Below are positions 1 to 9,725 of a stretch of 64,000 bases of DNA, piece after piece. Numbering within the stretch: the first letter of the stretch is position 1; every line of letters starts with the position of its first letter. The notes under the pieces were generated by a model that did not search any database, was not told the DNA's origin, and saw only the letters and a list, made by a program, of their open reading frames with translations. A program made the position numbers and the translations under genes. The stretch is from Clavelina lepadiformis (Eukaryota > Chordata > Ascidiacea > Aplousobranchia > Clavelinidae): NCBI RefSeq assembly GCF_947623445.1, contig NC_135246.1, positions 1,738,501-1,802,500 on the forward strand, read 5' to 3'.

Positions 1-137
1 TACAGAACCACTGTTTTTATGTAAATATTTGAAGTTTCTTTTTTACACATTAAAACAAGTTTTACGGGCCAATGTGTGTACAAATTAATTAAGTCTGCAA
101 TGTACCATGCACGAAACATTAAGCTTTTAGCAAAAAT

Positions 138-432
138 AAGTTGAGTCCAACTATATTTACCGGGCTACGACACTCGGCCTATTCACGGGTGCTGTCCCGC
201 TACTGGTCAACGCGGGAACTTTTGGCTGCTCCCTTTCGGACCTGACCCGGTTCGATCCTCCTTAGACAACCTGGACACCTTAAGTTTCCATAAGACGACC
301 ATATTGACGCTGAGCTTAGCGCGGATACCTGCTCGACATAGGTCCAAGTACCGCACATTTCCCAGTTTCAAGTTGTTCAACAACTCCAGCTTCCAAGTAA
401 CTGGATTACAGGCGCACGCCACAACGCCCGGC
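138..432 (-). ncRNA. 7SL: SRP (7SL) RNA, unit 1
   Basis: RNA scaffold of the cytosolic signal recognition particle, which pauses translation of secretory proteins and brings ribosomes to the endoplasmic reticulum. The predicted 295 nt compare with about 300 nt in vertebrates. This copy differs from the majority at nt 17, 107, 178 and 275, which it shares with unit 17. Its T-run is TTTTT (132-136) after a changed flank, instead of the usual six Ts. Alu-domain UGUAAU and the helix 8 GAAA tetraloop are intact. Whether it is transcribed cannot be told from sequence. Confidence 0.94.
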
Positions 433-457
433 GAACCTACAGCCACTAAATGGAGCG

Positions 458-463
458 TATAAA
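458..463 (-). promoter_or_regulatory. TATA-like element upstream of SRP RNA (unit 1; repeated in all units)
   Basis: TTTATA on the minus strand lies 26-31 bases before the predicted SRP RNA 5' end, the spacing expected for a TATA box. Every unit has it 26 bases upstream. In units 28 and 29 the next base downstream becomes A, making TTTATAAG. 7SL genes are known to need upstream elements besides internal ones. That this box is used here is inference. Confidence 0.5.
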
Positions 464-536
464 CATCAAATTATTTTTGGAACGTCGAGATTTGATTTCC
501 ATATACGAAACAAATAAATCCCAATTTGGTTCTTTG

Positions 537-540
537 AAAA
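537..540 (-). terminator. First TTTT downstream of tRNA-Arg(TCG) (unit 1)
   Basis: On the minus strand, this is the first run of four Ts after the tRNA, about 80 bases past its 3' end and 105 bases before the SRP RNA start. A Pol III transcript would carry a long 3' trailer but should stop before entering the SRP gene. It is a minimal T-run, so some read-through is possible. Confidence 0.45.
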
Positions 541-620
541 CTGCCTCAATGTTTACAAATATACATTGTGTGAATAAACCAATGTTTTGCGTTTATACTG
601 CGAATGGATACATTTGAAAT

Positions 621-693
621 CGAGCACGGCAGGACTCGAACCTGCAATCTTCTGATCCGAAGTCAGACGCGTTATCCATTAAACTACGTGCCC
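621..693 (-). tRNA. trnR-UCG: tRNA-Arg(TCG), unit 1, degenerate D-stem
   Basis: 73-nt tRNA body with anticodon TCG in loop CTTCGGA, but the D-stem has T11 and T12 instead of C11 and G12. That leaves T11-G24 as wobble and T12/C23 unpaired. Acceptor, anticodon and T arms are intact. Unit 17 has only the T12 change, so this copy decayed further after the large duplication. Confidence 0.85.
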
Positions 694-987
694 TGTTAAA
701 GAAAAGTATTCAACGTAACTTACATCAATACGAGATTGGTGTAATCTGAATCCGTTTGTGCAGCATCTCGTTCACATGGCAAATCCTTACAAGTAAAGGA
801 CTGACCTGAAAATTTCGTTAAATGCGTGAAAGATCATCCTGCACCAGCTATTTGCAAAAGTGCTCTTGAGTTCTGCTTAAACTAACAATTTCACCACATG
901 GAAGAGATTGCCCGTGTCCGTCAAGTATAAACTTCATATGTCTCAAATCCTTTCTCGGTAAATGAAACTGGAAGATATTTGGATTTT

Positions 988-991
988 AAAA
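988..991 (-). terminator. First TTTT downstream of tRNA-Arg(ACG) (unit 1)
   Basis: First run of four Ts on the minus strand after the tRNA, 56 bases past its 3' end. The trailer includes a small hairpin (1024-1037). Confidence 0.45.
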
Positions 992-1023
992 CTAAGCAAA
1001 GGTTTCTCAATAGTTTTGATTGT

Positions 1024-1037
1024 CTACGGATTCGTAG
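1024..1037 (-). other. Hairpin in the 3' trailer of tRNA-Arg(ACG) (unit 1; repeated)
   Basis: CTACG and CGTAG arms with a 4-base loop, starting 10 bases after the tRNA 3' end. Both arms are unchanged in all 30 units, although a base lost just outside it in units 5, 7 and 21 (and changed in 24) shows the flank does vary. It may help 3' end formation; no function is known to me. Confidence 0.4.
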
Positions 1038-1047
1038 AAAGTTTGAA

Positions 1048-1120
1048 CGAGCACGCCAAGATTCGAACCTGGAATCTTCTGATCCGTAGTCAGACGCGTT
1101 ATCCATTGCGCCACGCACCC
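1048..1120 (-). tRNA. trnR-ACG: tRNA-Arg(ACG), unit 1
   Basis: T-stem has T62, giving a G52-T62 wobble, and the variable loop is AGATT rather than AGTTT. Both states are shared with unit 17. Anticodon ACG intact. Likely functional. Confidence 0.95.
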
Positions 1121-2284
1121 ACAAGCTTTTACAAATATAGATTTCGTAATGCGATTTAAATTAATTTACCTCAGTTAAAATTTTAAAACTTTAAATGCAT
1201 TTGCACATACCAAAACTTTGGTTACGTCAAGGTGCTTGTTTTAGGAGATGTACGGTGTATATTTGAAGAAGGGGCAAGAGTCTGATTTTATGACCTAATG
1301 TGTAGTAAAATTACCAAGAATACAGTCGCGATTACTTTTTGCATACAAAGTATAGGTATGCCTGCGACTACACCATACTGGTATACGACAGATTTCACAT
1401 ACCTCTATCTCCCGCTGTATATAGGATTAATATATAGATTGCATATTTTGACCTTAAGGGGGCGTCAAACACCAAAAACTAAGATCTTTATGAATTTGTT
1501 GTACTCCTACGTAGGGCTTTAAAATAGCACTTTAGGCCAATCGAAAAACAGCATGTTTTCAATCCTGGGAACTACCCTTGCAGTTGTCGTGCTTCAATGT
1601 CCCAGGTCGCGTGCAGAATTAGGCTAAAAAGTAGTATGAAAGTAGCCAAGATCGATTTTTAGACCAAAATTTTAGTGTTTATTTTGCGTCTTTGTAAAAA
1701 ACGTTTGAATCATGTTTTTTGATGGCTTTTTATGGAATGATATTGTAGTTCAAAGCATACTAAATTGCCATGCAAAATTTCAGAGAGCCCCATAAAAGAT
1801 TTTTTGAGCAAACAGTCTTTCAGTAAAATCACTGTATAAAAATACAAACAAAGATTTTATGGCATTTTTGGTGTTTAGCCCCTCCTGAAATACAAATTTT
1901 CTTCTTACTCATGCCAAATTTTACGTACGTCTTGAAGGCGATCTTAAAATTTGAAACAATTCATTTTCTAGGATAATTCCAAGGCCAAAACACAAAATCG
2001 ACCATATTGCCCCTGATTGGCTAAAACATATTTTAAAAGCCTTACGTAAGAGTCTAACAAACTCAGAAAAGTTTAAGTTTTTCACAGATACGTTTCTTTC
2101 ATACATAGCACTCGTAATATTATCTTTACGCGATGAGAACCTTTTCGTTCATTTACAGAACCACTGTTTTTATGTAAATATTTGAAGTTTCTTTTTTACA
2201 CATTAAAACAAGTTTTACGGCCCAATGTGTGTACAAATTAATTAAGTCTGCAATGTACCATGCACGAAACAGGAAGCTTTTAGC
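1121..2284. other. Long spacer between tRNA-Arg(ACG) and the next SRP RNA (units 1-2; repeated)
   Basis: About 1.16 kb, AT-rich, with no recognised gene. It contains a 7-bp inverted repeat (1564-1570 with 1600-1606), a perfect 10-bp palindrome CCTACGTAGG (1506-1515), an ACGTACGT palindrome (1923-1930), and a minus-strand Sm-like site followed by a stem-loop (1447-1479). Two open frames (1298-1522 plus; 1921-2106 minus) persist in all units. Changes between units within them are almost all amino-acid changing, which argues against coding. Confidence 0.75.
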
Positions 2285-2290
2285 AAAAAA
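2285..2290 (-). terminator. Pol III T-run terminator of SRP RNA (unit 2; repeated in all units)
   Basis: Six Ts follow the SRP RNA 3' end directly. This is the only T-run of five or more that immediately follows any of the three genes. Positions for the other units are given with each SRP gene; unit 1 has five Ts. Confidence 0.85.
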
Positions 2291-2585
2291 GAGTTGAGTC
2301 CAACTATATTAACCGGGCTACGACACTCGGCCTATTCACGGGTGCTGTCCCGCTACTGGTCAACGCGAGAACTTTTAACTGCTCCCTTTCGGACCTGACC
2401 CGGTTCGTTCCTCCTTAGACAACCTGGACACCTTACGTTCCCATAAGACGACCATATTGACGCTGAGCTTAGCGCGGACACCTGCTCGACATAGGTCCAA
2501 GTACCGCACATTTCCCAGTTTCAAGTTGTTCAACAACTCCAGCTTCCAAGTAACTGGATTACAGGCGCGCGCCACAACGCCCGGC
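2291..2585 (-). ncRNA. 7SL: SRP (7SL) RNA, unit 2 (helix 6 variant)
   Basis: Numbering from the 5' G at 2585, landmarks in order are: GCCGGGC start; UGUAAU at nt 23-28, the U-turn core of the Alu domain that binds SRP9/SRP14; helix 6 at nt 139-154 with a GGAA loop at 145-148, the SRP19 contact (GNAR class); and helix 8 with a GAAA tetraloop at nt 196-199 closed by C195-G200, leading to the conserved GGAGCAG that faces SRP54. No run of four Ts lies inside the gene. Six Ts at 2285-2290 form a Pol III terminator. The start is set by alignment to vertebrate 7SL and fits a TATA-like TTTATA 26-31 bases upstream. Against the majority copy: A146G and T150G in helix 6, C208T/C209T, and C218T. Confidence 0.97.
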
Positions 2586-2773
2586 GAGCCTACAGCCACT
2601 AAATGGAGCGTATAAACATCAAATTATTTTTGGAACGTCGAGATTTGATTTCCATATACGAAACAAATAAATCCCAATTTGGTTCTTTGAAAACTGCCTC
2701 AATGTTTACAAATATACATTGTGTGAATAAACCAATGTTTTGCGTTTATTCTGCGAATGGATACATTCGAAAT

Positions 2774-2846
2774 CGAGCACGGCAGGACTCGAACCTGCAA
2801 TCTTCTGATCCGAAGTCAGACGCGTTATCCATTACGCTACGTGCCC
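2774..2846 (-). tRNA. trnR-UCG: tRNA-Arg(TCG), unit 2 (majority copy)
   Basis: Reads CGA (and possibly CGG) arginine codons. Acceptor stem GGGCACG pairs with CGTGCTC (G2-T71 wobble), discriminator G73. D-stem GCGT/ACGC encloses a loop with G18G19. Anticodon stem TCTGA/TCAGA has loop CTTCGGA, anticodon TCG at 34-36. T-stem GCAGG/CCTGC has loop TTCGAGT, which is also the B box. No intron and no encoded CCA, as expected for a eukaryotic nuclear tRNA. It closely resembles the ACG isoacceptor in the same unit, so the pair is probably an old duplication. Sits 188 bp upstream of SRP RNA in the same direction. Confidence 0.97.
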
Positions 2847-3200
2847 TGTTAAAGAAAAGTATTCAATGTAACTTACATCAATACGAGATTGGTGTAATCT
2901 GAATCAGTTTGTGCAGCATCTCGTTCACATGGCAAATCCTTACAAGTAAAGGACTGACCTGAAAATTTCGTTAAATGCGTGAAAGATCATCCTGCACCAG
3001 CTATTTGCAAAAGTGCTCTTGAGTTCTGCTTAAACTAACAATTTCACCACATGGAAGAGATTGCCCGTGTCCGTCAAGTATAAACTTCATATGTCTCAAA
3101 TCCTTTCTCGGTAAATGAAACTGGAAGATATTTGGATTTTAAAACTAAGCAAAGGTTTCTCAATAGTTTTGATTGTCTACGGATTCGTAGAAAGTTTGAA

Positions 3201-3273
3201 CGAGCACGCCAGGATTCGAACCTGGAAACTTCTGATCCGTAGTCAGACGCGTTATCCATTGCGCCACGCACCC
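3201..3273 (-). tRNA. trnR-ACG: tRNA-Arg(ACG), unit 2 (majority copy)
   Basis: After A34-to-inosine editing this tRNA reads CGU, CGC and CGA. Acceptor GGGTGCG/CGTGCTC has three wobble pairs (2-71, 4-69, 5-68). Discriminator G73. D-stem GCGC pairs with 22-25 ACGC apart from position 13-22 (C/A, commonly unpaired). D-loop has G18G19 and A20, an arginine identity base in many tRNAs. Anticodon loop is CTACGGA. T-stem CCAGG/CCTGG has loop TTCGAAT. No intron, no CCA. The D and anticodon arms match animal tRNA-Arg(ACG) closely. First gene of the unit in transcription order; 354 bp separate it from tRNA-Arg(TCG). Confidence 0.98.
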
Positions 3274-4443
3274 ACAAGCTTTTACAAATATCGATTTCGT
3301 AATGCGATTTAAATGAATTTACCTCAGTTAAAATTTTAAAACTTTAAATGCATTTGTACATACCAAAACTTTGGTTACGTCAAGGTGCTTGTTTTAGGAG
3401 ATGTACGGTGTATATTTGAAGAAGGGGCAAGAGTCTGATTTTATGACCTAATGTGTAGTAAAATTACCAAGAATACAGTCGCGATTACTTTTTGCATACA
3501 AAGTATAGGTATGCCTGCGACTACACCATACTGGTATACGACAGATTTCACATACCTCTATCTCCCGCTGTATATAGGATTAATATATAGATTGCATATT
3601 TTGACCTTAAGGGGGCGTCAAACACCAAAAACTAAGATCTTTATGAATTTGTTGTACTCCTACGTAGGGCTTTAAAATAGCACTTTAGGCCAATCGAAAA
3701 ACAGCATGTTTTCAATCCTGGGAACTACCCTTGCAGTTGTCGTGCTTCAATGTCCCAGGTCGCGTGCAGAATTAGGCTAAAAAGTAGTATGAAAGTAGCC
3801 AAGATCGATTTTTAGACCAAAATTTTAGTGTTTATTTTGCGTCTTTGTAAAAAACGTTTGAATCATGTTTTTTGATGGCTTTTTATGGAATGATGTTGTA
3901 GTTCAAAGCATACTAAATTGCCATGCAAAATTTCAGAGACCCCCATAAAAGATTTTTTGAGCAAACAGTCTTTCAGTAAAATCACTGTATAAAAATACAA
4001 ACAAAGATTTTATGGCATTTTTGGTGTTTAGACCCTCCTGAAATACAAATTTTCTTCTTACTCATGCCAAATTTTACGTACGTCTTGAAGGCGATCTTAA
4101 AATTTGAAACAATTCATTTTCTAGGATAATTCCAAGGCCAAAACACAAAATCGACCATATTGCCCCTGATTGGCTAAAACATATTTTAAAAGCCTTACGT
4201 AAGAGTCTAACAAACTCAGAAAAGTTTAAGTTTTTCAAAGATACGTTTCTTTCATACATAGCACTCGTAATATTATCTTTACGCGATGAGAACCTTTTCG
4301 TTCATTTACAGAACCACTGTTTTTATGTAAATATTTGAAGTTTCTTTTTTACACATTAAAACAAGTTTTACGGCCCAATGTGTGTACAAATTAATTAAGT
4401 CTGCAATGTACCATGCACGAAACAGGAAGCTTTTAGCAAAAAA

Positions 4444-4738
4444 GAGTTGAGTCCAACTATATTAACCGGGCTACGACACTCGGCCTATTCACGGGTGCTG
4501 TCCCGCTACTGGTCAACGCGAGAACTTTTGGCTGCTCCCTTTCGGACCTGACCCGGTTCGTTCCTCCTTAGACAACCTGGACACCTTAAGTTTCCATAAG
4601 ACGACCATATTGACGCTGAGCTTAGCGCGGACACCTGCTCGACATAGGTCCAAGTACCGCACATTTCCCAGTTTCAAGTTGTTCAACAACTCCAGCTTCC
4701 AAGTAACTGGATTACAGGCGCGCGCCACAACGCCCGGC
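4444..4738 (-). ncRNA. 7SL: SRP (7SL) RNA, unit 3
   Basis: Majority structure, with helix 6 loop GAAA. The only clear difference is C218T, shared with units 5, 19 and 21. T-run 4438-4443. Confidence 0.97.
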
Positions 4739-4926
4739 GAGCCTACAGCCACTAAATGGAGCGTATAAACATCAAATTATTTTTGGAACGTCGAGATTTG
4801 ATTTCCATATACGAAACAAATAAATCCCAATTTGGTTCTTTGAAAACTGCCTCAATGTTTACAAATATACATTGTGTGAATAAACCAATGTTTTGCGTTT
4901 ATACTGCGAATGGATACATTCGAAAT

Positions 4927-4999
4927 CGAGCACGGCAGGACTCGAACCTGCAATCTTCTGATCCGAAGTCAGACGCGTTATCCATTACGCTACGTGCCC
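4927..4999 (-). tRNA. trnR-UCG: tRNA-Arg(TCG), unit 3
   Basis: Identical to the unit 2 copy through the tRNA; the base two upstream of the 5' end differs, as in units 5, 19 and 21. Confidence 0.97.
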
Positions 5000-5353
5000 T
5001 ATTAAAGAAAAGTATTCAACGTAACTTACATCAATACGAGATTGGTGTAATCTGAATCCGTTTGTGCAGCATCTCGTTCACATGGCAAATCCTTACAAGT
5101 AAAGGACTGACCTGAAAATTTCGTTAAATGCGTGAAAGATCATCCTGCACCAGCTATTTGCAAAAGTGCTCATGAGTTCTGCTTAAACTAACAATTTCAC
5201 CACATGGAAGAGATTGCCCGTGTCCGTCAAGTATAAACTTCATATGTCTCAAATCCTTTCTCGGTAAATGAAACTGGAAGATATTTGGATTTTAAAACTA
5301 AGCAAAGGTTTCTCAATAGTTTTGATTGTCTACGGATTCGTAGAAAGTTTGAA

Positions 5354-5426
5354 CGAGCACGCCAGGATTCGAACCTGGAAACTTCTGATCCGTAGTCAGA
5401 CGCGTTATCCATTGCGCCACGCACCC
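5354..5426 (-). tRNA. trnR-ACG: tRNA-Arg(ACG), unit 3
   Basis: Majority sequence. Confidence 0.98.
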
Positions 5427-6596
5427 ACAAGCTTTTACAAATATCGATTTCGTAATGCGATTTAAATGAATTTACCTCAGTTAAAATTTTAAAACTTTAA
5501 ATGCATTTGTACATACCAAAACTTTGGTTACGTCAAGGTGCTTGTTTTAGGAGATGTACGGTGTATATTTGAAGAAGGGGCAAGAGTCTGATTTTATGAC
5601 CTAATGTGTAGTAAAATTACCAAGAATACAGTCGCGATTACTTTTTGCATACAAAGTATAGGTATGCCTGCGACTACACCATACTGGTATACGACAGATT
5701 TCACATACCTCTATCTCCCGCTGTATATAGGATTAATATATAGATTGCATATTTTGACCTTAAAGGGGCGTCAAACACCAAAAACTAAGATCTTTATGAA
5801 TTTGTTGTACTCCTACGTAGGGCTTTAAAATAGCACTTTAGGCCAATCGAAAAACAGCATGTTTTCAATCCTGGGAACTACCCTTGCAGTTGTTGTGCTT
5901 CAATGTCCCAGGTCGCGTGCAGAATTAGGCTAAAAAGTAGTATGAAAGTAGCCAAGATCGATTTTTAGACCAAAATTTTAGTGTTTATTTTGCGTCTTTG
6001 TAAAAAACGTTTGAATCATGTTTTTTGATGGCTTTTTATGGAATGATGTTGTAGTTCAAAGCATACTAAATTGCCATGCAAAATTTCAGAGACCCCCATA
6101 AAAGATTTTTTGAGAAAACAGTCTTTCAGTAAAATCACTGTATAAAAATACAAACAAAGATTTTATGGCATTTTTGGTGTTTAGCCCCTCCTGAAATACA
6201 AATTTTCTTCTTACTCATGCCAAATTTTACGTACGTCTTGAAGGCGATCTTAAAATTTGAAACAATTCATTTTCTAGGATAATTCCAAGGCCAAAACAAA
6301 AAATCGACCATATTGCCCCTGATTGGCTAAAACATATTTTAAAAGCCTTACGTAAGAGTCTAACAAACTCAGAAAAGTTTAAGTTTTTCACAGATACGTT
6401 TCTTTCATACATAGCACTCGTAATATTATCTTTACGCGATGAGAACCTTTTCGTTCATTTACAGAACCACTGTTTTTATGTAAATATTTGAAGTTTCTTT
6501 TTTACACATTAAAACAAGTTTTACGGCCCAATGTGTGTACAAATTAATTAAGTCTGCAATGTACCATGCACGAAACAGGAAGCTTTTAGCAAAAAA

Positions 6597-6891
6597 GAGT
6601 TGAGTCCAACTATATTAACCGGGCTACGACACTCGGCCTATTCACGGGTGCTGTCCCGCTACTGGTCAACGCGAGAACTTTTAACTGCTCCCTTTCGGAC
6701 CTGACCCGGTTCGTTCCTCCTTAGACAACCTGGACACCTTACGTTCCCATAAGACGACCATATTGACGCTGAGCTTAGCGCGGACACCTGCTCGACATAG
6801 GTCCAAGTACCGCACATTTCCCAGTTTCAAGTTGTTCAACAACTCCAGCTTCCAAGTAACTGGATTACAGGCGCGCGCCACAACGCCCGGC
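6597..6891 (-). ncRNA. 7SL: SRP (7SL) RNA, unit 4 (helix 6 variant)
   Basis: Same variant set as unit 2 (A146G, T150G, C208T, C209T, C218T), in an alternating 2/4 pattern that recurs in 18/20. T-run 6591-6596. Confidence 0.97.
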
Positions 6892-7079
6892 GAGCCTACA
6901 GCCACTAAATGGAGCGTATAAACATCAAATTATTTTTGGAACGTCGAGATTTGATTTCCATATACGAAACAAATAAATCCCAATTTGGTTCTTTGAAAAC
7001 TGCCTCAATGTTTACAAATATACATTGTGTGAATAAACCAATGTTTTGCGTTTATTCTGCGAATGGATACATTCGAAAT

Positions 7080-7152
7080 CGAGCACGGCAGGACTCGAAC
7101 CTGCAATCTTCTGATCCGAAGTCAGACGCGTTATCCATTACGCTACGTGCCC
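7080..7152 (-). tRNA. trnR-UCG: tRNA-Arg(TCG), unit 4
   Basis: Majority sequence, all four stems paired. Confidence 0.97.
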
Positions 7153-7506
7153 TGTTAAAGAAAAGTATTCAACGTAACTTACATCAATACGAGATTGGTG
7201 TAATCTGAATCAGTTTGTGCAGCATCTCGTTCACATGGCAAATCCTTACAAGTAAAGGACTGACCTGAAAATTTCGTTAAATGCGTGAAAGATCATCCTG
7301 CACCAGCTATTTGCAAAAGTGCTCTTGAGTTCTGCTTAAACTAACAATTTCACCACATGGAAGAGATTGCCCGTGTCCGTCAAGTATAAACTTCATATGT
7401 CTCAAATCCTTTCTCGGTAAATGAAACTGGAAGATATTTGGATTTTAAAACTAAGCAAAGGTTTCTCAATAGTTTTGATTGTCTACGGATTCGTAGAAAG
7501 TTTGAA

Positions 7507-7579
7507 CGAGCACGCCAGGATTCGAACCTGGAAACTTCTGATCCGTAGTCAGACGCGTTATCCATTGCGCCACGCACCC
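7507..7579 (-). tRNA. trnR-ACG: tRNA-Arg(ACG), unit 4
   Basis: Majority sequence. Confidence 0.98.
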
Positions 7580-8744
7580 ACAAGCTTTTACAAATATCGA
7601 TTTCGTAATGCGATTTAAATGAATTTACCTCAGTTAAAATTTTAAAACTTTAAATGCATTTGTACATACCAAAACTTTGGTTACGTCAAGGTGCTTGTTT
7701 TAGGAGATGTACGGTGTATATTTGAAGAAGGGGCAAGAGTCTGATTTTATGACCTAATGTGTAGTAAAATTACCAAGAATACAGTCGCGATTACTTTTTG
7801 CATACAAAGTATAGGTATGCCTGCGACTACACCATACTGGTATACGACAGATTTCACATACCTCTATCTCCCGCTGTATATAGGATTAATATATAGATTG
7901 CATATTTTGACCTTAAGGGGGCGTCAAACACCAAAAACTAAGATCTTTATGAATTTGTTGTACTCCTACGTAGGGCTTTAAAATAGCACTTTAGGCCAAT
8001 CGAAAAACAGCATGTTTTCAATCCTGGGAACTACCCTTGCAGTTGTCGTGCTTCAATGTCCCAGGTCGCGTGCAGAATTAGGCTAAAAAGTAGTATGAAA
8101 GTAGCCAAGATCGATTTTTAGACCAAAATTTTAGTGTTTATTTTGCGTCTTTGTAAAAAACGTTTGAATCATGTTTTTTGATGGCTTTTTATGGAATGAT
8201 AGTTCAAAGCATACTAAATTGCCATGCAAAATTTCAGAGAGCCCCATAAAAGATTTTTTGAGCAAACAGTCTTTCAGTAAAATCACTGTATAAAAATACA
8301 AACAAAGATTTTATGGCATTTTTGGTGTTTAGCCCCTCCTGAAATACAAATTTTCTTCTTACTCATGCCAAATTTTACGTACGTCTTGAAGGCGATCTTA
8401 AAATTTGAAACAATTCATTTTCTAGGATAATTCCAAGGCCAAAACACAAAATCGACCATATTGCCCCTGATTGGCTAAAACATATTTTAAAAGCCTTACG
8501 TAAGAGTCTAACAAACTCAGAAAAGTTTAAGTTTTTCAAAGATACGTTTCTTTCATACATAGCACTCGTAATATTATCTTTACGCGATGAGAACCTTTTC
8601 GTTCATTTACAGAACCACTGTTTTTATGTAAATATTTGAAGTTTCTTTTTTACACATTAAAACAAGTTTTACGGCCCAATGTGTGTACAAATTAATTAAG
8701 TCTGCAATGTACCATGCACGAAACAGGAAGCTTTTAGCAAAAAA

Positions 8745-9039
8745 GAGTTGAGTCCAACTATATTAACCGGGCTACGACACTCGGCCTATTCACGGGTGCT
8801 GTCCCGCTACTGGTCAACGCGAGAACTTTTGGCTGCTCCCTTTCGGACCTGACCCGGTTCGTTCCTCCTTAGACAACCTGGACACCTTAAGTTTCCATAA
8901 GACGACCATATTGACGCTGAGCTTAGCGCGGACACCTGCTCGACATAGGTCCAAGTACCGCACATTTCCCAGTTTCAAGTTGTTCAACAACTCCAGCTTC
9001 CAAGTAACTGGATTACAGGCGCGCGCCACAACGCCCGGC
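8745..9039 (-). ncRNA. 7SL: SRP (7SL) RNA, unit 5
   Basis: Majority structure with C218T. T-run 8739-8744. Confidence 0.97.
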
Positions 9040-9227
9040 GAGCCTACAGCCACTAAATGGAGCGTATAAACATCAAATTATTTTTGGAACGTCGAGATTT
9101 GATTTCCATATACGAAACAAATACATCCCAATTTGGTTCTTTGAAAACTGCCTCAATGTTTACAAATATACATTGTGTGAATAAACCAATGTTTTGCGTT
9201 TATACTGCGAATGGATACATTCGAAAT

Positions 9228-9300
9228 CGAGCACGGCAGGACTCGAACCTGCAATCTTCTGATCCGAAGTCAGACGCGTTATCCATTACGCTACGTGCCC
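9228..9300 (-). tRNA. trnR-UCG: tRNA-Arg(TCG), unit 5
   Basis: Majority sequence. Confidence 0.97.
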
Positions 9301-9652
9301 TATTAAAGAAAAGTATTCAACGTAACTTACATCAATACGAGATTGGTGTAATCTGAATCCGTTTGTGCAGCATCTCGTTCACATGGCAAATCCTTACAAG
9401 TAAAGGACTGACCTGAAAATTTCGTTAAATGCGTGAAAGATCATCCTGCACCAGCTATTTGCAAAAGTGCTCATGAGTTCTGCTTAAACTAACAATTTCA
9501 CCACATGGAAGAGATTGCCCGTGTCCGTCAAGTATAAACGTCAATTTCTCAAATCCTTTCTCGGTAAATGAAACTGGAAGATATTTGGATTTTAAAACTA
9601 AGCAAAGGTTTCTCAATAGTTTTGATTGTTTACGGATTCGTAGAAAGTTGAA

Positions 9653-9725
9653 CGAGCACGCCAGGATTCGAACCTGGAAACTTCTGATCCGTAGTCAGAC
9701 GCGTTATCCATTGCGCCACGCACCC
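9653..9725 (-). tRNA. trnR-ACG: tRNA-Arg(ACG), unit 5
   Basis: Majority sequence; one T is missing from the trailer just after the tRNA. Confidence 0.98.

Larger units (their letters stand above)
433..620. other. Spacer between SRP RNA and tRNA-Arg(TCG) (unit 1; repeated)
   Basis: 188 bp, AT-rich. Holds the SRP TATA-like box and the tRNA trailer T-run. An open frame begins at 450 and runs on through the antisense of the tRNA gene; it is not credible as a gene because it is made of promoter, spacer and antisense tRNA. Confidence 0.7.
694..1047. other. Spacer between the two tRNA genes (unit 1; repeated)
   Basis: 354 bp. Three sequence types differ by one-base indels around 930-945, giving useful markers of exchange: types seen in units 1-4, in 5/7/21/24, and in 8-11/13/25-28. 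I recognise no RNA gene, B box or coding region. The ACG trailer and its terminator occupy the right end. Confidence 0.7.

Noticed and set aside
138-432. Alu- or B1-like SINE rather than a 7SL gene
   Set aside because: The whole S domain is present, there is no A-tail or target-site duplication, and position within each unit is fixed.
207-446. 79-residue open frame resembling the protein translations seen from Alu elements
   Set aside because: It is simply a translation of the SRP RNA gene itself; the Alu resemblance arises because Alu derives from 7SL.
450-749. 99-residue (or 84-residue) plus-strand open frame and the 65-91-residue frames over the ACG tRNA
   Set aside because: They run through the antisense of tRNA genes and promoters, and their length changes with neutral single-base differences.
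694-1047. A fourth RNA gene (5S, U6, U1, U2, RNase P/MRP, Y or vault RNA) in the inter-tRNA spacer
   Set aside because: Compared by eye with the conserved cores of these RNAs on both strands; none matched, and no extra B box was found.
1298-1522. 74-residue open frame present in all 30 units (plus strand)
   Set aside because: The differences between units inside it are almost all amino-acid changing (for example Ser/Arg, Met/Leu, Asn/Ile, Gly/Trp, Leu/Ser), with a single synonymous one in unit 16. No domain is visible. Its persistence follows from near-identical repeats, not coding selection.
1564-1606. 7-bp inverted repeat as a structured RNA
   Set aside because: The arms are perfect, but the 29-base loop shows no further conserved pairing and no promoter or terminator context that I can recognise.
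1537-2020. CCAAT at 1537-1541 and inverted CCAAT at 2016-2020 as promoter elements
   Set aside because: Five-base matches in 1.1 kb of spacer are expected by chance, and no Pol II gene is nearby.
1921-2106. 61-residue open frame in all units (minus strand)
   Set aside because: The few differences (Val/Leu, Leu/Phe, Ser/Thr) change the residue; no recognisable family, and it lies in an AT-rich spacer.
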